A stretch of DNA of 64,000 nucleotides, from contig CAYUIT010000001.1 in the NCBI GenBank assembly GCA_964444835.1, forward strand, positions 1 through 64,000. Reading direction: 5' to 3'. The notes under the pieces were generated by a model. That model searched no databases. It was given only the letters and a program-made list of their open reading frames with translations, and was not told where the DNA came from. Positions 1-9,114 of the stretch are shown one piece after another; the first letter of the stretch is position 1, and each line of letters begins with the position of its first letter. The translations under genes were made by a program, and so were the position numbers. Source of the stretch: CADEED01 sp964444835 (GTDB taxonomy: Bacteria; Pseudomonadota; Gammaproteobacteria; Steroidobacterales; Steroidobacteraceae).

Positions 1-199
1 GACCGTCGATCCCTGAACCAGGCCTAAGTGTCGTGTGATCGTGCGCCCGGGCACGGTCTCCAAATTGGTCAACTCCATACTGATGCCAACTCCTCTGTTT
101 GCTGTTGGCAAGCATGCCAGACGCGTTGCCATCATGGACACTGGATCCTCACTTTGCGCGATTCGCTAGAATCGGGCGATCAAATCCGGGGGGCGCAGC
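1..199. other. upstream region of the GH3 gene, no gene seen
   Basis: I see no convincing gene here; the only open frame (28-276) has no coding character and runs into the next gene in another frame. A TAGAAT hexamer at 167-172 could be a -10 element for the GH3 gene, but no -35 match sits at the right distance. A G-rich stretch just before 200 can serve as ribosome binding site. Confidence 0.5.
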
Positions 200-2482
200 A
201 TGAGCATCGATCGACGTCAGTTCTTGGTGTCGGCCGCAGTGACCGGCGCCGTGGCCGCGATCGCGGGGCCCGCTGAGGCAGCTCCACCGCCAGACGCCTT
301 GCTCGACGATCTCGTCACACGAATGACCGTCGCAGAGAAAGCTGGGCAGCTGAACCTCGAAGCAGCCATCTCGCCTAACAGGGCCGATCCCGACATCGCC
401 AAGATGAATCCATTCTTGCCGCCGATCTCGGTGGCGGAAGCGCGTGCGCAATTCGACGGCTTGCTGGCGCGGATCACGGCAGGCCAAGTCGGCGCGCTCA
501 TGAGCCCGATGGATCTTGAGTCGATAGAATTCGCGCAACGTGCCGCAGTGACGCGGTCGCGCTTGAAGATCCCATTGCTGTTCGCGGCTGACATCATTCA
601 CGGCTGCAAGACAGTGTTTCCAGTGCCACTCGCCGAGGCTGCCAGCTTCGAACCTGAACTTGCGCGGCGCACGGCGCGCGCCTGCGCCATTGAAGCCACT
701 GCGACTGGGCTCGACGTCACTTTTGCTCCAATGGTCGACATCGGTCGCGACCAACGCTGGGGTCGGGTGGTCGAGGGCGCGGGCGAAGACGTGCTACTCG
801 GCTCGCTGTTCGCCGCTGCTCGCGTTGCAGGATTTCAAGGACCGCAACGGGGTGCTGCCGACAGTCTGCTCGCCTGCGCAAAGCATTTCGCCGCATACGG
901 CGCGGCCGAAAGTGGCCTCGACTACCAAGGCGCGCTGATTTCCGAGCGCGTGTTGCACGAGGTGTACCTGCCACCGTTCAAGGCGGCATTCGATGCCGGT
1001 GCCATCCTGACTATGGCCGCGTTTAACACCATCGATGGCGTGCCGAGCACCGGCAATCAAAAACTACTAACTACCGTGCTGCGCGATCGCTTCGGCTTTC
1101 CAGGCGCAGTGATCTCCGACTTCGAGAGCGAGAAAGAGCTAATCCCGCATGGCCAAGCGGCCGACGAAGCCGATGCCGCCCGGATCGCGCTCGGCGCTGG
1201 CTGCGATCTCGGCATGATCAGTGGCATCTTCTTGCGTCACGTTCCGCGACTCATCGAGATCGGTGCGCTCGAGATGGCGACGCTGGATCGCGCCGTGCGC
1301 CGCCTATTGTTCGTCAAGCGCGAGGCCGGCTTGTTCGATGCGCCGTTCAAGCGAGTCGACCGGCGCCGCTTTCGGCAACGCGCGCCGGCGGCGCACCGAG
1401 CCTTGGCGCGTGAAGCGGCGCGTAAGTCAATCGTGCTGTTGAAGAACGACAATGCGGTGTTGCCGCTCCGCAAGAGCGGACAACGCATCGCGTTGATCGG
1501 ACCATTCGCGCTCGACACCGCCAACTTGAACGGACCCTGGTCGCCGTCCGCGCCGCAAGATCCCTCAATTTCGTTTGCGGACGGGCTGCGGGCCGCTGTC
1601 GAAGACGCGGCGTCTTTGACCGTCGTGCCAGGTGCGGAGGTGCATAAAGCGATCCCCGGTGGGATCGATGCGGCCGTGCAGGCGGCTCGAGCGGCGGACG
1701 TCGTGGTGCTCGCCCTCGGCGAGAGCGAAGACATGTCTGGCGAAGCGGCGTCGCGTACAGACATTGTGATGCCCCCTGCTCAGCAAGCTCTAGCGGAAGC
1801 CGTTGCTGCAACGAGCAAGCCAATCGTCGTCGTGCTGAGAAACGGCCGTGCGTTAGCGCTCGAGGGCGCCGTGCGGGACGCGTCCGCGATTGTCGTTGCC
1901 TGGTTCTTGGGAAGTGAAACCGGCCCTGCGCTCGCAGAAATCTTGTTAGGTGGTGAGAGTCCCTCGGGTCGCTTGCCGGTGACCTTCCCGCTCGCGAGCG
2001 GCCAACAACCGTACTATTACGCACGCGAGTCGTCGGGGCGCCCGGCGCTCAATCGCTCCACCGAGAAATTCAAGTCGCACTTTCTTGGCATTCCGGATGC
2101 ACCGCTATATGCGTTCGGCCATGGCCTCACGTACAGCGAGATCCGATACGGCGCGACGCAAGCCAGCATGGCTAACGGCAAGCTCACGATTGCTTGTACG
2201 GTCACGAATGCCGGCCAACGCGCCGTCGAGGAAGTCGCGCAACTCTATATCCACGACAACGCATCCGAGGTTGTGCAACCCGTGCGCAAACTCATCGCGT
2301 TTCGCAAGATTCCGCTTTTGCCGGGGCAAACTCAGCGCGTCGACTTTGTCGTCGACGAGCACCAGCTTGCGCATCTTGACCAGGAATTGAATACGGTGGC
2401 TCCGAGCGGCAGGTTCACTGCTTGGATTGCGCCATCGGCGGTCGCGGGCGAACCCACGTCGTTCGTTTGGGGCAGCGCGTAA
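200..2482 (+). CDS. bglX: Tat-exported GH3 beta-glucosidase (BglX-like)
   Basis: A 760-aa glycoside hydrolase family 3 protein, expected to remove beta-linked glucose from oligosaccharides in the periplasm. The N-terminus has a twin-arginine signal (DRRQFLVSAA, then a hydrophobic stretch ending in AEA near residue 27), so it is probably exported folded. The catalytic nucleophile is Asp307 in VISDFES. The acid/base is probably Glu515 in GESEDMSGEAASR, which matches the BglX loop. A C-terminal fibronectin-III-like domain occupies about residues 650-740. Length fits BglX (about 765 aa). The ATG follows a G-rich ribosome binding site. The gene stands alone, converging on tRNA-fMet. Substrate range cannot be read from sequence; bglX is assigned by family resemblance. 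Confidence 0.85.
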   Translation: MSIDRRQFLVSAAVTGAVAAIAGPAEAAPPPDALLDDLVTRMTVAEKAGQLNLEAAISPNRADPDIAKMNPFLPPISVAEARAQFDGLLARITAGQVGALMSPMDLESIEFAQRAAVTRSRLKIPLLFAADIIHGCKTVFPVPLAEAASFEPELARRTARACAIEATATGLDVTFAPMVDIGRDQRWGRVVEGAGEDVLLGSLFAAARVAGFQGPQRGAADSLLACAKHFAAYGAAESGLDYQGALISERVLHEVYLPPFKAAFDAGAILTMAAFNTIDGVPSTGNQKLLTTVLRDRFGFPGAVISDFESEKELIPHGQAADEADAARIALGAGCDLGMISGIFLRHVPRLIEIGALEMATLDRAVRRLLFVKREAGLFDAPFKRVDRRRFRQRAPAAHRALAREAARKSIVLLKNDNAVLPLRKSGQRIALIGPFALDTANLNGPWSPSAPQDPSISFADGLRAAVEDAASLTVVPGAEVHKAIPGGIDAAVQAARAADVVVLALGESEDMSGEAASRTDIVMPPAQQALAEAVAATSKPIVVVLRNGRALALEGAVRDASAIVVAWFLGSETGPALAEILLGGESPSGRLPVTFPLASGQQPYYYARESSGRPALNRSTEKFKSHFLGIPDAPLYAFGHGLTYSEIRYGATQASMANGKLTIACTVTNAGQRAVEEVAQLYIHDNASEVVQPVRKLIAFRKIPLLPGQTQRVDFVVDEHQLAHLDQELNTVAPSGRFTAWIAPSAVAGEPTSFVWGSA

Positions 2483-2489
2483 AGCAAAA

Positions 2490-2511
2490 AGCCCCTGACC
2501 GGGGCTATTTT
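2490..2511 (+). terminator. bidirectional intrinsic terminator
   Basis: A 6-bp stem AGCCCC / GGGGCT with a 5-nt loop is followed by ATTTT on the plus strand and by TTTTT on the minus strand. It sits between the GH3 stop and the 3' end of tRNA-fMet, so it can end both convergent transcripts. Confidence 0.8.
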
Positions 2512-2528
2512 GACTCACCTGAGTGAGT

Positions 2529-2605
2529 TGGTAGCGGGGGCAGGATTTGAACCTGCGACCTTCGGGTTATGAGCCCGACGAGCTGCCAGACTGCTCCACC
2601 CCGCA
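2529..2605 (-). tRNA. initiator tRNA-fMet (CAT)
   Basis: A 77-nt cloverleaf with encoded CCA. The anticodon loop CTCATAA is flanked by GGG/CCC, the three G-C pairs typical of initiator tRNA. The D arm and T arm (GCAGG TTCAAAT CCTGC) match the bacterial fMet type. Base 1 is T and base 72 is T. The unpaired 1:72 position is an initiator hallmark, although the usual pair of bases is C1/A72. It lies downstream of nuoN on the same strand. Confidence 0.93.
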
Positions 2606-2653
2606 ACCGAGGGGCGCGCATTCTAACCAAAGCGCGGCGCTCTTTGGCAACTA

Positions 2654-4096
2654 TTATCCGATAACGCTCGCGCAGAGCGCGAGAACGGCGTTCGGCACGA
2701 CGCCCACGGCCACAATGGCCAACGCATTGAGCGCCAACACGAGCCGCACACCGAATTGGCCGCTCGATTTGACCGGCAGGTCACCAGGCTCGTCGAAATA
2801 CATCAATTTGACGATGCGCAGGTAATAGAACAAGCCCACGACCGACACCAGCGCGGCCAAGATGATCAGGACAAAGTGACCCTGCAGCCACAACGCTTGC
2901 AGAATGCTCAGCTTGGCCCAGAAGCCAACGAACGGCGGAATCCCGGCTGTCGAGAACATCAGAATGGCCATGATGCCGGCGAGCAGCGGATCGCGCGAAT
3001 GCAGACCCTTGAAGTGATCGAGCTCCTCAGCCTCGAAGCCCGCGCGGCTCATCAACAGCAGCACGCCGAAAGAGCCGAGTGCTACGACGACGTATGCCAG
3101 CGTGTAGAACAGCGCCGCTTCATAGCCCGCTGCTGTGCCGGCGACAAAGCCGAGCAAAATGAAGCCGACGTTACCGATCGTCGAGTACGCCAACATGCGC
3201 TTCATGTTGGTCTGCGCGATCGCTACGAGATTGCCAAGCACCAGAGACAGTGCCGCAACGATGGCGAGCATGTCTTGCCAGTCGGAATCGACGCCACCCA
3301 GGCCGTGAGCTAACAAGCGGAACGCCAAGGCAAACGACGCAATCTTTGGAACCGTGCCGATGAACAGCGTCACCGCCGTCGGCGCGCCATGGTAAACGTC
3401 AGGCACCCACATGTGGAACGGGACGGCGCCGAACTTGAACGCGACGCCGACGATCAAGAACACGAGTCCGAGAATGACGCCAAGGCTAGGTTCTCCGCCA
3501 CTCATGGCGGCAAGCTCATCGAGCGCCAGCGTGCCCGTCAAACCGTAGATCATCGACATGCCGTACAAGAGCGCGCCGGAAGCGATCGCGCCGAGTACGA
3601 AATACTTCATCGCCGACTCCGCCGCGACCCCAGAATCGCGATCGAATGCAACCATGGCGTACAACGACAACGCCAACAGCTCGACGCCGATATAGAGCGT
3701 GAGCAAGCTGTTAGCCGAAATCATCACGAAGATACCGAGCAAGGCTGTGAGCGCCAGCACGTAGTACTCGCCGCGCATCATGCCGCGCCGGTCGAGATAG
3801 TCGCGGGAGTACAGCAGCGCCACGGCGGTCACCGCGAAGCCAAACAACTTCAAGATCGTGGCCAAGCCATCGGCGACGTATAGGCCGTTGAACAACACTT
3901 GTCGGTCGGGTGCGGCTGCATAGAGCACCGTCAGTGCCGCCCCCACAACGAGCACGAGCAGCGTCAGCGTTGGCGTCAATGCACGCCGGGTCGCGCCCCA
4001 AAAGACGTCCACGAGCAACACCACGCAGATCGCGCCCGCCAAGTACATCTCGGGCAGCGCCCGAATCAAGTTTGCGAGGTTGAATGCGTCGTTCAT
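2654..4096 (-). CDS. nuoN: NADH-quinone oxidoreductase subunit N
   Basis: A 480-aa polytopic membrane protein (about 14 helices), one of the three antiporter-like subunits of complex I that pump protons in the membrane arm. It shows the Mrp-antiporter-type core, including FKFGAVPFHMWVPDVYHGAPT and the ANSLLTLYIGVELLALSLYAMVAF segment. Length is normal (E. coli 485). It is the last gene of the operon: its ATG ends at 4096 and the nuoM stop begins at 4097, so the two genes abut without a gap. Confidence 0.97.
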   Translation of the reverse strand: MNDAFNLANLIRALPEMYLAGAICVVLLVDVFWGATRRALTPTLTLLVLVVGAALTVLYAAAPDRQVLFNGLYVADGLATILKLFGFAVTAVALLYSRDYLDRRGMMRGEYYVLALTALLGIFVMISANSLLTLYIGVELLALSLYAMVAFDRDSGVAAESAMKYFVLGAIASGALLYGMSMIYGLTGTLALDELAAMSGGEPSLGVILGLVFLIVGVAFKFGAVPFHMWVPDVYHGAPTAVTLFIGTVPKIASFALAFRLLAHGLGGVDSDWQDMLAIVAALSLVLGNLVAIAQTNMKRMLAYSTIGNVGFILLGFVAGTAAGYEAALFYTLAYVVVALGSFGVLLLMSRAGFEAEELDHFKGLHSRDPLLAGIMAILMFSTAGIPPFVGFWAKLSILQALWLQGHFVLIILAALVSVVGLFYYLRIVKLMYFDEPGDLPVKSSGQFGVRLVLALNALAIVAVGVVPNAVLALCASVIG

Positions 4097-5614
4097 CTAG
4101 AGCGGAACCTTACTGACGAGAATGTGCTCGACGAGATGCCGTACGGACGCTTGCATCACTTCGAGTAAGGGAGCGGGCCAGAGCCCTAACAACAGCACGC
4201 CGATGGCCAAGACCCCAAGAATGATGAACTCACGCGCGTTCAGATCCTCGAGCGACGCCACGCCATCGTTCGCCACCGGGCCGAACATCACGCGCTTGAC
4301 CATCCACAGCGTGTAGGCTGCCCCGAGAATCAAGGTGGTCGCCGCGAGGAATGCATACCAGAAGTTAGCCTTGAAAGCGGCAATCACTACGAGGAACTCG
4401 CCGACGAAGCCCGACGTACCGGGCAACCCCGCGTTCGCCATCGCAAACAGCACCATGAACGCGCCAAAGATCGGCATCCTGTTCATCACGCCGCCATAGC
4501 TGGAAATCTCGCGGCTGTGCAGGCGGTCGTACAGCACACCGACGCAGAGGAACATTGCGCCGGAAACAAGGCCGTGCGACACCATCTGCACCATCGCGCC
4601 ATCGATACCCATCGCGGCACCGGCAGCGTTGCCTTGCAACGCGAAGATGTCGAACGCCAAAAACGCACCCAACGTAACGAAACCCATATGCGCGATCGAC
4701 GAGTATGCGATGAGCTTCTTCATGTCCGACTGCACAAGCGCGACGAAGCCGATATACACCACCGCGATCAACGACAAGCCGATGATCACCCAGTCGAGCT
4801 CACGGCTCGCATCGGGCGTGATAGGCAAACTAAATCGCAAGAAGCCGTAACCGCCCATCTTCAACATGATGGCCGCCAGGATCACCGAGCCGCCAGTCGG
4901 CGCCTCGACGTGCGCATCGGGCAACCATGTATGTACCGGCACCATCGGAATCTTCACCGCAAATGCCAGCAGGAATGCAATAAAGATCCAAGTCTGCTCC
5001 GTCAGCGAGAGCGGCAGCTCATGGAACTTCTCGATCGCATAGTCGCCCGTCTTCAAATACATGTAGATGAGCGCAACCAGCATGAACACGGAGCCCAAGA
5101 ACGTGTACAGAAAGAACTTGAGCGTGGCGTACACGCGCCGCGGACCGCCCCAGATACCGATGATGAGGAACATCGGGATCAGCATGGCCTCCCAGAACAC
5201 GTAGAAGAGCAAACCGTCGAGCGCGGAGAACACCCCGACCATAAGCCCTTCCATGATCAGGAACGCGGCGTAGTACTGCGAAGGACGCGCCTCAATGACG
5301 TCCCACGCCGCTACGATCACTGGAATCGTGATAAAGGTTGTTAGGAGAATCAGCGGCAACGCAATGCCGTCGATACCTAAGTGGTAGTCGGAATTCAGCG
5401 CATCGATCCAACCGAACCGCTCGACGAATTGAAACGCCGCTGTCGATGCATCGAAGCCGGTGTAGAGCGGGATCGACAGTCCAAACACGAGCAAGGCCGT
5501 GCCAAGCGCCAACCAGCGCCCCATGCCAATGCTGCGATCGCCCAAGGCGAGCACGAGGACGCCGCCCAAGATTGGCAGCCAAATCAGGATCGACAGAAGT
5601 CCTACACCTAACAT
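4097..5614 (-). CDS. nuoM: NADH-quinone oxidoreductase subunit M
   Basis: A 505-aa antiporter-like membrane subunit of complex I. The conserved proton-channel segment FAVKIPMVPVHTWLPDAHVEAPT, with its lysine and following tryptophan-leucine-proline, is present, as are FWEAMLIPMFLIIGIWGG and SSIAHMGFV. Length matches E. coli NuoM (509). It lies between nuoL and nuoN, with about 30 bases to the nuoL stop. The start is the first ATG of the hydrophobic N-terminus. Confidence 0.97.
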   Translation of the reverse strand: MLGVGLLSILIWLPILGGVLVLALGDRSIGMGRWLALGTALLVFGLSIPLYTGFDASTAAFQFVERFGWIDALNSDYHLGIDGIALPLILLTTFITIPVIVAAWDVIEARPSQYYAAFLIMEGLMVGVFSALDGLLFYVFWEAMLIPMFLIIGIWGGPRRVYATLKFFLYTFLGSVFMLVALIYMYLKTGDYAIEKFHELPLSLTEQTWIFIAFLLAFAVKIPMVPVHTWLPDAHVEAPTGGSVILAAIMLKMGGYGFLRFSLPITPDASRELDWVIIGLSLIAVVYIGFVALVQSDMKKLIAYSSIAHMGFVTLGAFLAFDIFALQGNAAGAAMGIDGAMVQMVSHGLVSGAMFLCVGVLYDRLHSREISSYGGVMNRMPIFGAFMVLFAMANAGLPGTSGFVGEFLVVIAAFKANFWYAFLAATTLILGAAYTLWMVKRVMFGPVANDGVASLEDLNAREFIILGVLAIGVLLLGLWPAPLLEVMQASVRHLVEHILVSKVPL

Positions 5615-5644
5615 CTCGCGGTCGTCTCTCGATGGGTAGTGGGC

Positions 5645-7675
5645 CTAGGCACGCAGCAAGAACCAGCTGAGCAGCCCAGCCAGACCCAGCATCATCCAAA
5701 ACGCGTACGAATAGAGGAATCCGGATTGCACCCATCGGGTAACACCGGCGAGCCAACCGACGAGCGCCGCAGAGCCGTTGACGAGGGCTCCGTCGATGAT
5801 CGCTTGATCGCCGGCCTTCCAGAAAATGCGTCCTAACAAGCGGCTGCCCGCGGCGAGCACATTCTCGTTGAACCAATCGAAGAAATACTTCTGGTCGAGA
5901 ATGCGTCGCAGCCAGCCGAATGGACGTGCGAGGGAGTCAGCGACATCCGGTCGCTTCAAGAACAAGAACCACGCAGCCAGCACGCCCCCGAGGGCGAGGT
6001 AGAGCGGTGGATGAGCGACGGCGTGCAACGCGAAGCTCAAAGCGCCCTGGAACGTCTTGCCGAGTTCGCCGACGACATCGTTCTGTTCGAGCACGAAAAT
6101 TGACTCGCCAAATGCGCCGCGGAAAAGCAGCGGAGCGATCGTCAATGCGCCGATCAGAAATGACGGAATCGCTAACAAGATGAGCGGCCAATACATCACT
6201 GGCGACTCATGTGGCGTGCCACCGTGCCCGTGATCGTGCCCATGATCGTCATGGCCGTGCTCGACTTGGGCGTGGTCCACATGGGCTGCGTGGGCGTGAT
6301 CCTCCACGGCGAACCGCGGCTTCCCATGGAACGTCATGAAGATCATGCGGAACGTGTACAACGCCGTGACGAACACACCGATCATCACGCACCAGTACGC
6401 ATAGGTCGCGCCAACGCGATGCGACTCGTGCACGGCCTCGATGATCGCGTCCTTTGAGTAGAAGCCGGAGAAAAACGGCGTGCCGATCAACGCGAGTGCG
6501 CCGATCCAGCAGGTCGCCGCCGTGATCGGCATGTACTTCGCGAGCCCGCCCATCTTGCGCATGTCTTGTTCATGGTGCATACCGATGATCACGGAGCCTG
6601 CGGCCAAGAACAGCAGCGCCTTGAAGAACGCGTGCGTCATCAAGTGGAAAATGGCCGCACTGTACGCCGACACGCCCAGCGCGACAGTCATGTAGCCGAG
6701 CTGTGACAACGTGGAGTACGCCACCACGCGCTTGATATCGTTGTTGACCACGCCAAGGAAGCCCATGAACAGCGCTGTCGTGGCTCCGATCACGAGTACG
6801 AATGACAAGGCCGTCTCTGAGTACTCGAACAGCGGCGACATACGCGCCACCATGAAAATGCCGGCCGTGACCATCGTCGCGGCATGGATCAACGCCGAGA
6901 TCGGCGTGGGGCCTTCCATCGAATCCGGCAGCCAAACGTGCAGCGGTACCTGCGCGGATTTGCCCATCGCGCCGATGAACAAGCAGATGCAGATCAGCGT
7001 GATCGCCGAGACGGTCCACGTTGGCGTGATTGCGAACGATTCCCCGGCAATCTGTGGCGCGGCGGAAAATGCGTCGCGATAGTCGAGTGACCCGGTGTAA
7101 TAGACGACGGCAGCGATGCCGAGCAAGAAGCCGAAGTCGCCGACGCGGTTGACGAGAAACGCCTTCATGTTGGCGAACACGGCGCTCGGGCGCTTGAACC
7201 AAAAGCCGATCAGCAGATAGGAGACGAGACCAACGGCCTCCCAGCCGAAGAACAACTGCATGAAGTTGTTCGCCATCACCAGCATCAACATCGAGAATGT
7301 GAACAGCGAAATGTAGCTGAAGAAGCGTTGGTAGCCGTCGTCATCGGCCATGTAGCCAATCGTGTAGACGTGCACGCAGAACGACACGAATGTGACGACG
7401 CACATCATCAATGCCGTCAGTTCGTCGACCAGGAAGCCGACTTCCATGCGCACACCGTCACTGATCAACCACGTATAGACCGATTCGTTATAAGTCGGCA
7501 CGCCGTCGACGAAAACGAGCTTGGCCACGTAGAGCGACAAGGCTGCGGAGACGCCCACAGCGGCAATCGTGACAAACGCGGCGCCCTGCCGCCCCACTTG
7601 CCGACCGAACAACCCAGCGATGACCGCCGCGACGAGCGGCAGCAGTGGGATCGCTAACAACAATGACGAATTCAT
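5645..7675 (-). CDS. nuoL: NADH-quinone oxidoreductase subunit L with His-rich loop
   Basis: A 676-aa antiporter-like distal subunit of complex I, longer than E. coli NuoL (613). It has the channel motif GKSAQVPLHVWLPDSMEGPTPISALIHAATMV split over two segments, FFGWEAVGLVSYLLIGFW, and a long C-terminal part with the lateral helix. The extra length includes a strongly histidine-rich hydrophilic stretch at about residues 457-490 (HGHDDHGHDHGHGG and surroundings), which is not part of the conserved fold. It is the fourth gene from the 3' end counted as KLMN. The start codon is the ATG giving MNSSLLLAIPLLPLV. Confidence 0.97.
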   Translation of the reverse strand: MNSSLLLAIPLLPLVAAVIAGLFGRQVGRQGAAFVTIAAVGVSAALSLYVAKLVFVDGVPTYNESVYTWLISDGVRMEVGFLVDELTALMMCVVTFVSFCVHVYTIGYMADDDGYQRFFSYISLFTFSMLMLVMANNFMQLFFGWEAVGLVSYLLIGFWFKRPSAVFANMKAFLVNRVGDFGFLLGIAAVVYYTGSLDYRDAFSAAPQIAGESFAITPTWTVSAITLICICLFIGAMGKSAQVPLHVWLPDSMEGPTPISALIHAATMVTAGIFMVARMSPLFEYSETALSFVLVIGATTALFMGFLGVVNNDIKRVVAYSTLSQLGYMTVALGVSAYSAAIFHLMTHAFFKALLFLAAGSVIIGMHHEQDMRKMGGLAKYMPITAATCWIGALALIGTPFFSGFYSKDAIIEAVHESHRVGATYAYWCVMIGVFVTALYTFRMIFMTFHGKPRFAVEDHAHAAHVDHAQVEHGHDDHGHDHGHGGTPHESPVMYWPLILLAIPSFLIGALTIAPLLFRGAFGESIFVLEQNDVVGELGKTFQGALSFALHAVAHPPLYLALGGVLAAWFLFLKRPDVADSLARPFGWLRRILDQKYFFDWFNENVLAAGSRLLGRIFWKAGDQAIIDGALVNGSAALVGWLAGVTRWVQSGFLYSYAFWMMLGLAGLLSWFLLRA

Positions 7676-7688
7676 GCGCGGTTTGCCA

Positions 7689-7994
7689 TTAGCCCTTGAG
7701 CGTATTCAGATCTTCGACGTTGATGCTGCGCCGTTCGCGGAACAGCACCACGAGGATCGCGAGACCAATCGCCGACTCCGCCGCGGCCACTGTCAGCACG
7801 AAGAACACGAAGATCTGCCCGTCGATATCGTTCAAAAAGCGCGAGAACGCGACGAAGTTGAAATTCACCGCCAACAACATCAGCTCGATGCACATCAAGA
7901 GCAGCAACACGTTCTTCCGATTCAGGAAGATTCCGGCGACGGCGATCGCGAATAGGATGCCGGACAAGGTCAGCATGTGTGCCAGCGTGATCAT
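7689..7994 (-). CDS. nuoK: NADH-quinone oxidoreductase subunit K
   Basis: A 101-aa protein with three membrane helices, homologous to mitochondrial ND4L. The conserved glutamates of the proton path are in MCIELMLLAVNF and in the AAAESAIGLAI segment. The ATG at 7994 is chosen because it overlaps the nuoJ stop in an ATGA arrangement and gives the normal length (E. coli 100). An open frame continues upstream inside nuoJ but is not expected to be used. Confidence 0.96.
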   Translation of the reverse strand: MITLAHMLTLSGILFAIAVAGIFLNRKNVLLLLMCIELMLLAVNFNFVAFSRFLNDIDGQIFVFFVLTVAAAESAIGLAILVVLFRERRSINVEDLNTLKG

Positions 7995-8593
7995 TCCCGC
8001 TTCTCCGCCTCGACCTTGACGATTCGGACACGGTCGGCCGCTCGCACCGCCACTTGCTTCGCCACGTTCTGCACTTTGAGACCCGGGCGCTTGCGCATCG
8101 TCAGGGAAATCGCCGCAACGATCGCAACGAGCAACAAGATCGCGGCGAGTTCGAACGCGTAGACATACTCGGTGTAGAGCGCCCGACCCAGTTCGGCTGT
8201 GTTGCTGTGGTCTTTCGGCAATGGGGCCGCGCCTTGCGTGACATCGACTCCCAAGCGCTTGGCTGCGACCACACCGACGATCTGCACGATCACGACAAAT
8301 GCGGTGATCCAGCCCAACCACGCGTAGCGCGTGAATCCTTTACGCAGTTCCTCGATATTGATGTCGAGCATCATCACGACAAACAAGAACAGGACCATGA
8401 CGGCGCCTACGTAGACAAGCACCAACACGACCGCCAGGAACTCCGCCCCGATCAGCAACCAGATCGATGCGCTCGTGAAGAAGCACAGCACGAGCAACAG
8501 GGCCGAATGCACGGGGTTGCGCGCCACGATGAGGCCGAGCGCAGACAACACCAAGATGCCTGCGAACAAGTAAAACAGCGCCTCGACGAACAC
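7991..8593 (-). CDS. nuoJ: NADH-quinone oxidoreductase subunit J
   Basis: A 200-aa membrane subunit of complex I (ND6 homologue) with five predicted helices. It carries the conserved YVGAVMVLFLFVVMMLDI segment, which contains the pi-bulge helix. I choose the GTG at 8593, preceded by AGGGGAG a few bases upstream, because the longer in-frame extension is hydrophilic and overlaps nuoI. The C-terminal tail after about residue 165 is charged and somewhat longer than in E. coli (184 aa total). The stop overlaps the nuoK start. Confidence 0.92.
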   Translation of the reverse strand: MFVEALFYLFAGILVLSALGLIVARNPVHSALLLVLCFFTSASIWLLIGAEFLAVVLVLVYVGAVMVLFLFVVMMLDINIEELRKGFTRYAWLGWITAFVVIVQIVGVVAAKRLGVDVTQGAAPLPKDHSNTAELGRALYTEYVYAFELAAILLLVAIVAAISLTMRKRPGLKVQNVAKQVAVRAADRVRIVKVEAEKRE

Positions 8594-8628
8594 CCTACTC
8601 CCCTTGTCCCATACGTTATGTGCCGCGC

Positions 8629-9111
8629 TCAGCGATAAGGCGCGTCGGCGGATTTGTCCGCATTGATGAGCGCTTCGTAGCGCTCGCCGACGGCTAACAG
8701 CTTGTCTTTCGACATGATGTTTTCGCCGCGATTCTCCATGTGGTACTCGTGAATGCGCGTCTCGACGATTGCATCGACAGGACACGCCTCCTCGCAGAAC
8801 CCACAATAGATACACTTGAAAAGATCGATGTCGTAGCGCGTCGTGCGCCGCGTACCGTTCTCGGCCACATCGGATTCAATGGTGATCGCCAACGCCGGGC
8901 ACACCGCCTCGCAGAGCTTGCACGCAATGCAACGCTCCTCGCCGTTCGGATACCGCCGCAGCGCATGCAGGCCTCGAAAGCGCGGCGACTGCGGCGTCTT
9001 TTCCTCGGGATAGTTGATCGTGAACTTCTTGCGGAACAAGGTGCGCGCCGTCACCGACAAGCCCACCGCGAGTTCGCTCAGCAAGAACGTTTTGAGAATG
9101 CTATTCGCCAT
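8629..9111 (-). CDS. nuoI: NADH-quinone oxidoreductase subunit I (2x[4Fe-4S])
   Basis: A 160-aa ferredoxin-like subunit of the peripheral arm that carries clusters N6a and N6b and passes electrons toward NuoB. Two 4Fe-4S motifs are intact: CIACKLCEAVCP at about residues 62-73 and CIYCGFCEEACPVDA at about 101-115. Length is close to that of the 163-residue proteobacterial form. It lies between nuoH and nuoJ. Confidence 0.97.
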   Translation of the reverse strand: MANSILKTFLLSELAVGLSVTARTLFRKKFTINYPEEKTPQSPRFRGLHALRRYPNGEERCIACKLCEAVCPALAITIESDVAENGTRRTTRYDIDLFKCIYCGFCEEACPVDAIVETRIHEYHMENRGENIMSKDKLLAVGERYEALINADKSADAPYR

Positions 9112-9114
9112 GAA

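Noticed and set aside
4517..5344. Plus-strand open frame opposite nuoM
   Set aside because: His/Arg/Gln-rich translation typical of the complement of membrane-protein codons.
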